A DNA stretch of 64,000 bases from Cohnella rhizoplanae (GTDB lineage: Bacteria; Bacillota; Bacilli; Paenibacillales; Paenibacillaceae): positions 62,001 through 126,000 of the forward strand of contig NZ_CAOJCN010000007.1 of the NCBI RefSeq assembly GCF_948329515.1, given 5' to 3'. The translations under genes and the position numbers were made by a program. This document shows positions 60,501-64,000 of this stretch, piece by piece; positions within the stretch are counted from its first letter, which is position 1, and every line of letters starts with the position of its first letter. Under the pieces are notes generated by a model. It did not search any database and was not told the DNA's origin. It worked only from the letters and a program-made list of their open reading frames with translations.

Positions 60501-61430
60501 ATGCCAGTGGATTCCGATAATTTCGAGCAATTTTGCAGACGCTTTTATTCGGATGAAGCATGCTCCCGCGCGCTTTTTCCCCTTCGATGGCCCCGCGGAT
60601 TCCGTTGCCCCCTCTGCGACTGCACACAATTTTCGCTCATCCGGACCCGCCGGCTTCCGCTCTATCAATGCTCGGCATGCCGCCGCCAGACCTCTATCAT
60701 CTCAGGTACCATTATGGAAGGCAGCCGCACGCCGCTGCCGCTCTGGTTCCAAGCCATGTATCTGCTCTCGCAACCGGACGGCATTAGCGCGCTTCGACTG
60801 TCCGACGTTCTCATGGTCACTTACAAGACCGCTTGGCATATCGCCCACAAGATTCGATTCGCCCTGCAGTCTTCTGAGGAATCAGAGTCCTTGAATGGTC
60901 ATTTTCGGCTGAATAGCTTCTATTATGGCAACCCGCTTTATCCGGATGCCCGGCAGCCGCTATTGATCGGAGCTACGCTGGACGAGCAGGAATGCCCTAC
61001 GCGCATCGTGCTTCGCCAACCCGATCCCGAGCATGTCGATGCCGACCACCGGAGAGTTCGGGCGTCGGGTTACCATGCCTTCGTTCAGGAACACGCCGAC
61101 CCGCTGGCCGACCCCGTCTCTGGACAATTCGGCAAGCTGCATCCTGCCGTCTTCCCGATTACAAAGTCCGTAACTTCATGGCTGAATTTTACTTTCAACG
61201 GCATAGGCGCCAAGCATTTACAAGCGTATTTGCATGAGTTTTCCTTCCGCTTGAACAAACAGTTGCAGGAGCTTTCTTCGCTGGATGCGATTCTACGCCA
61301 ATGCGCGGTCACGAGGGCGCTTCAGTACGATGAACTCACCAGAACGAAGCCCGTGCTCGTCGTTCCCTGGGTTTATTTCGGCAGCAGAGCGCGGTGGAAA
61401 GGATTCCATTTGCGCAGATGGGGAGCTTAG
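60501..61430 (+). CDS. IS1595-family transposase-like protein, catalytic residues not evident
   Basis: The ATG at 60501 follows CAGGGG; the longer reading to 60297 crosses the terminal repeat and is rejected. The 309-residue protein has the family's zinc ribbon (RGFRCPLC and YQCSACRRQTS), the segment GTIMEGSRTPLPLWFQAMYLLS and the C-terminal WLNFTFNGIGAKHLQAYLHEFSFRLN. However, where the first catalytic Asp is expected (VEVDE in relatives) it reads HFRLN, and the usual TDG and HTN-E motifs are not found. The frame is intact. It may be inactive, domesticated, or use different residues. Confidence 0.75.
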   Translation: MPVDSDNFEQFCRRFYSDEACSRALFPLRWPRGFRCPLCDCTQFSLIRTRRLPLYQCSACRRQTSIISGTIMEGSRTPLPLWFQAMYLLSQPDGISALRLSDVLMVTYKTAWHIAHKIRFALQSSEESESLNGHFRLNSFYYGNPLYPDARQPLLIGATLDEQECPTRIVLRQPDPEHVDADHRRVRASGYHAFVQEHADPLADPVSGQFGKLHPAVFPITKSVTSWLNFTFNGIGAKHLQAYLHEFSFRLNKQLQELSSLDAILRQCAVTRALQYDELTRTKPVLVVPWVYFGSRARWKGFHLRRWGA

Positions 61431-61680
61431 CACTCTCAGCCTCATTTTCGCTGTTCTATTTTCAATTCGCTTTCTCCGCCTCTTACACTGCTTCTGTTGC
61501 TTCGCATGTTGCGATTCTGCCGGCATCTGAACCGATGGGATAGTGGAATGGATTTGAAAAAAGAGATATACGTCGCGAGAAGTCGTACTTTGGACCCGAT
61601 TTCATTATCTTGCGAAACCTTTTACAGGGAGGCGGCGTCTTAACCTAAATGAAATAGAACATCATGGATGAGGTGGAGAA

Positions 61681-63228
61681 TTGAAACAGTTCGGCTTCTT
61701 AGTCATGCTCGCAGCTCTCTTTTTCTGTTTTTCGTTCGCCGGACAAGCCAGCGCCCAGACCTCCGGGGCAACCATCATACTGGACGGACAAGCGCTGTCA
61801 CTCCAGAAAAAAGACAAGGTCGAGATCATTAAAGGCAGCGTCATGGTTCCCATCCGCGTAATTGCCGAGAACCTGGCTTTGCTGGTCACTTGGAATCAGA
61901 AGCAAGCCCAAGTCAAGATCTTATCGGGCAGCGGCGATATCGAGCTGACGATCGGTCGGACGACCGCCAGCGTCGGCGGTACCGGGATGAAGCTGAATGC
62001 CGCTCCCGTGAACAGGTCCGGCACCACGCTAGTACCACTTCGCTTCATCGGAGAGGCAGCCGGACTTGAAGTCGGCTGGGACAACGCAAAGAAAATCGTA
62101 ACCTTGGCGTCGTCTCAACCTTCGGAGCCGCCGTATACGCCATCGCCATCGGCGACGCCCGGAACTTCGCCGACCCCGTCTCCGTCGCCATCCGCTACGC
62201 CGACACCTACGCCAACGCCAACGCCGGGGACAACTCCGACGCCTTCTCCCTCGCCGGGGACGACTCCGACCCCTTCTCCATCGCCGTCTCCTTCTTCGGG
62301 GGGACAGATTAAAGGCATCGGGTGGAGCGACAATAGACTGGCGATCGCGTTCAGCGGCAGCATGATTCCGAAAGCATACACGGCTGCGGATCCCGCACGC
62401 CTCATCGTCGAATTGCCGAAGACTTCATTTGATCCGGCTTTTGCCACGTTACAGGCATTCGATACCGTTACCCAGTCCGGCGCGTTCGCGATCGCGGACA
62501 GCGCGGATGCGACCCTGGTAAAATACGAGGTAACAGACACTGCAGCACAGACCATCACGATTACGGTAGAACTGAACAGGGACAAGCCATTTTCCGCTTA
62601 TCAGGAAGCGGACGTCGAATCCAATGTGTATGTCATCGATCTTAATCCGAATGCGACGCCGACGCCGCCTCCCGTTAAGCCCGGCAACGGCAAAAAGATC
62701 ATCGTCATCGATCCCGGACACGGCGACGGGGATCCGGGCGGCATAGGCGCTACCAAGAAGCAGGAGAAAAGCTTTAACTTGTCGCTCGCGCTTAAAGTGG
62801 AGAAGCTGCTGAAGAAAGAATCGGCCTTCGAGGTCGTACTCACCCGCCGGGACGATACGTTCATTCCGCTGTCGGACCGGGCTACGATCGCTAACGTTGC
62901 GGGTGCCGACGCATTCGTGTCGATCCATGCCAATATTGCACCGGGCAAACCGACCGTAAGAGGAACAGAGACCTACTACTATGCAGGGGGCGGCAAGACG
63001 CTAGCCAACATTATGCACAAGCATGTGCTCGGCGCTACTGGGTTCACTGACCGCAAGGTCAAGTACGCGAGCTACAAGGTGCTTCGCGAGTCGGCCATGC
63101 CCGCTACGCTGCTCGAAGTCGGATTCTTATCCAATGCAACGGAAGAATCGATCCTGTTTAGCGACAGCTTCCAGAACCGCGTCGCACAGGCGATTGTAGA
63201 TGGCCTTAAAGAGTATTTCAGTCGTTAA
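61681..63228 (+). CDS. N-acetylmuramoyl-L-alanine amidase with stalk and AMIN domains
   Basis: The 515-residue exported protein starts at a TTG behind GAGGTGGAG. It has a signal peptide (about 1-25), a copper-amine-oxidase-N-terminal-like stalk domain (about 30-140), a Pro/Thr/Ser linker (about 148-210), an AMIN domain (about 213-320) that targets peptidoglycan, and an Amidase_3 catalytic domain (about 337-512) with zinc ligands in DPGHGDGDPG and SIHAN and the catalytic Glu in LEVGFLSN. It cuts the bond between MurNAc and the stem peptide, as CwlD and LytC do. Confidence 0.94.
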   Translation: MKQFGFLVMLAALFFCFSFAGQASAQTSGATIILDGQALSLQKKDKVEIIKGSVMVPIRVIAENLALLVTWNQKQAQVKILSGSGDIELTIGRTTASVGGTGMKLNAAPVNRSGTTLVPLRFIGEAAGLEVGWDNAKKIVTLASSQPSEPPYTPSPSATPGTSPTPSPSPSATPTPTPTPTPGTTPTPSPSPGTTPTPSPSPSPSSGGQIKGIGWSDNRLAIAFSGSMIPKAYTAADPARLIVELPKTSFDPAFATLQAFDTVTQSGAFAIADSADATLVKYEVTDTAAQTITITVELNRDKPFSAYQEADVESNVYVIDLNPNATPTPPPVKPGNGKKIIVIDPGHGDGDPGGIGATKKQEKSFNLSLALKVEKLLKKESAFEVVLTRRDDTFIPLSDRATIANVAGADAFVSIHANIAPGKPTVRGTETYYYAGGGKTLANIMHKHVLGATGFTDRKVKYASYKVLRESAMPATLLEVGFLSNATEESILFSDSFQNRVAQAIVDGLKEYFSR

Positions 63229-63307
63229 GCTACGATTCGTCGAGCAGGAACCAAGCGGCTAACGCTCGCTTTTTCTCGCGAAAATAGGCGAATGGACAGT
63301 CCGAATC

Positions 63308-63316
63308 CGTCCTGGC
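63308..63316 (+). promoter_or_regulatory. Possible SigK-type -10 of the small sporulation gene
   Basis: CATATATTA, near 63308, matches the CATANNNTA pattern of mother-cell SigK promoters, about 55 bp before the peptide start. The GACA upstream is spaced slightly too far, so this is tentative. Confidence 0.35.
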
Positions 63317-63370
63317 ACATATATTAAGGGTGTGGAAGTCACCACAATCCAAAACGCGGAGGTGTAGCAA

Positions 63371-63475
63371 ATGAGCGGAGTAGCTGGTGCAGGTTACGGC
63401 GGTGGAGCAGCGTTCGCCCTCGTCCTCTTCATTCTTCTCGTGATCATTCTGCGTGCGGGCATTGGCCTGTACTAA
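63371..63475 (+). CDS. YjcZ-family small sporulation protein
   Basis: The 34-residue peptide starts MSGVAGAGYGGGAAFALVL, continues with one hydrophobic helix (FILLVIILRAGIG) and ends in LY. A Gly-rich head followed by a single membrane helix is the pattern of YjcZ/sporulation-associated peptides in Bacillales. GGAGGTG lies 7 bases before the ATG. A terminator follows 38 bp after the stop. Confidence 0.85.
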   Translation: MSGVAGAGYGGGAAFALVLFILLVIILRAGIGLY

Positions 63476-63512
63476 GAGCTCTGACCTCTAGCACTGCCCC
63501 CCTGCTTTCCCG

Positions 63513-63543
63513 CCGCGCCCCATGCGCGGCGGGCTTTTTTTTT
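63513..63543 (+). terminator. Terminator after the YjcZ-like gene
   Basis: CCCGCCGCG and CGCGGCGGG pair around CCCCATG and are followed by ten T. On the other strand it lies beyond the stop of the MFS fragment. Confidence 0.9.
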
Positions 63544-63555
63544 TGCATGCCCGCT

Positions 63556-64000
63556 TCATCCCGCGATACTGCGCGTCTTGGTACGCGCGCGGCTCGCGCT
63601 CTTGAATACGAACGGCGCGACCGCGACGGCAGGCACGAGCAGCGCAACGCCGGTGAAGCCAACGATGCCGTAGTCCTGCAGCCACTTCGGTGCGTCGCCG
63701 GCCGCCTTGAACAGCCAGCCGCCGATATTCGGTCCGATGAAGCCGGCGATGCCGGTCAGCGCCGAGAATACGGCGATATAGATCGGTCTGTCGCCCTTCG
63801 GCGTATCGCCGATCAGGAAGTTGAAGACGAGCAGATTGTAGCCGCCGAGGCCGATGCCGAGCAGGACGTGAGAGAGCCCCAATACCAGCAGGATCGGCAG
63901 CGCGGACATGCCCAGCCAGACGATGCAGGCAAGCGCGATGACGGGAAACGTCCAAGTCAGCAGCTTGCGGGCGGCATAACGCGCGTTCAGATTGCCCCAG
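63556..64000 (-). CDS. MFS transporter, C-terminal fragment
   Basis: The frame is open to the window edge and encodes at least four hydrophobic segments (LGLSHVLLGIGLGGYNLLVF, YIAVFSALTGIAGFIGPNIGGWLF, VGFTGVALLVPAVAVAPFVF). The pattern TPKGDRPIYIA between helices is common in major facilitator proteins. The N-terminal part and the true start lie outside the window, so the substrate cannot be judged. Confidence 0.8.
   Translation of the reverse strand, partial: WGNLNARYAARKLLTWTFPVIALACIVWLGMSALPILLVLGLSHVLLGIGLGGYNLLVFNFLIGDTPKGDRPIYIAVFSALTGIAGFIGPNIGGWLFKAAGDAPKWLQDYGIVGFTGVALLVPAVAVAPFVFKSASRARTKTRSIAG

Larger units (their letters stand above)
60394..61550 (+). mobile_element. IS1595-like element with terminal inverted repeats
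   Basis: The left end CATTCCACTATCCCATCG and the complement of the right end are identical for 18 bp and continue with TCAG. Between them lie one transposase-like gene and its promoter, 1157 bp in all. No 8-bp target duplication is obvious. Two short elements with the same ends occur at 22.3 and 40.4 kb. Confidence 0.8.

Noticed and set aside
62140..62310. Repetitive DNA (CCGACxCCxTCxCC) considered as a tandem repeat or CRISPR-like array
   Set aside because: It encodes the Pro/Thr/Ser linker of the amidase; there are no regular spacers. No CRISPR array was seen anywhere in the window.

Overview
The window reads as chromosomal DNA of a G+C-rich, spore-forming member of the Paenibacillaceae (Cohnella- or Paenibacillus-like). 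Sporulation genes are present (alpha/beta SASP, ytaF, a YjcZ-type peptide), together with an SLH-anchored amylase, a Firmicute-type queuosine operon behind a preQ1-I aptamer, many YesM/YesN two-component pairs beside sugar ABC transporters, strong Shine-Dalgarno sequences and frequent GTG/TTG starts.

Layout. 1-3.4 kb: start of a solute-binding lipoprotein and a YesN/YesM pair. 3.5-8.4 kb: a 1652-residue surface alpha-amylase. 8.8-19.5 kb, all on the minus strand: SDR oxidoreductase, MFS transporter, FAD-dependent oxidoreductase, two sugar permeases, a binding protein and a YesN/YesM pair; a 15-bp sequence recurs three times at and near the transporter and sensor genes. 19.6-27.1 kb: a housekeeping block with tRNA-Ala(GGC) and a 90-bp duplication of its 3' end, nrdR, a SASP gene, a lytic transglycosylase, coaE, ytaF, mutM and polA. 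27.3-30.6 kb: a membrane acyltransferase and a secreted stalk/PKD protein. 30.7-37.5 kb: pstSCAB-pstB-phoU behind a candidate Pho box, with a soluble CBS-MCP receptor next to it. 37.7-40.3 kb: queCDEF. 40.6-45 kb: two Gfo/Idh dehydrogenases, a sugar isomerase/epimerase and a divergent AraC regulator. 45.1-46.6 kb: rsgA and an independent unit encoding a 26-residue peptide. 46.6-60.2 kb: a glycan-use locus (GH42, two permeases, binding protein, YesM/YesN, GH78, GH42). 60.4-61.6 kb: an IS1595-like element. 61.7-64 kb: a cell-wall amidase, a YjcZ-like peptide and an MFS fragment.

How it fits together. Most accessory DNA is built as sense, import, cleave and oxidise modules for plant-type glycans: the two-component pairs probably switch on the adjacent transporters, the amylase works at the cell surface, and the GH42/GH78 enzymes, which lack signal peptides, probably act on imported oligosaccharides. 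The most unusual items are the 26-residue peptide gene with a perfect consensus promoter, Shine-Dalgarno and terminator (46394-46597); an IS1595-like element whose intact transposase ORF lacks the expected catalytic residues while two short elements elsewhere share its terminal inverted repeats; the duplicated tRNA-Ala end; and the thrice-repeated motif in the second transporter locus.
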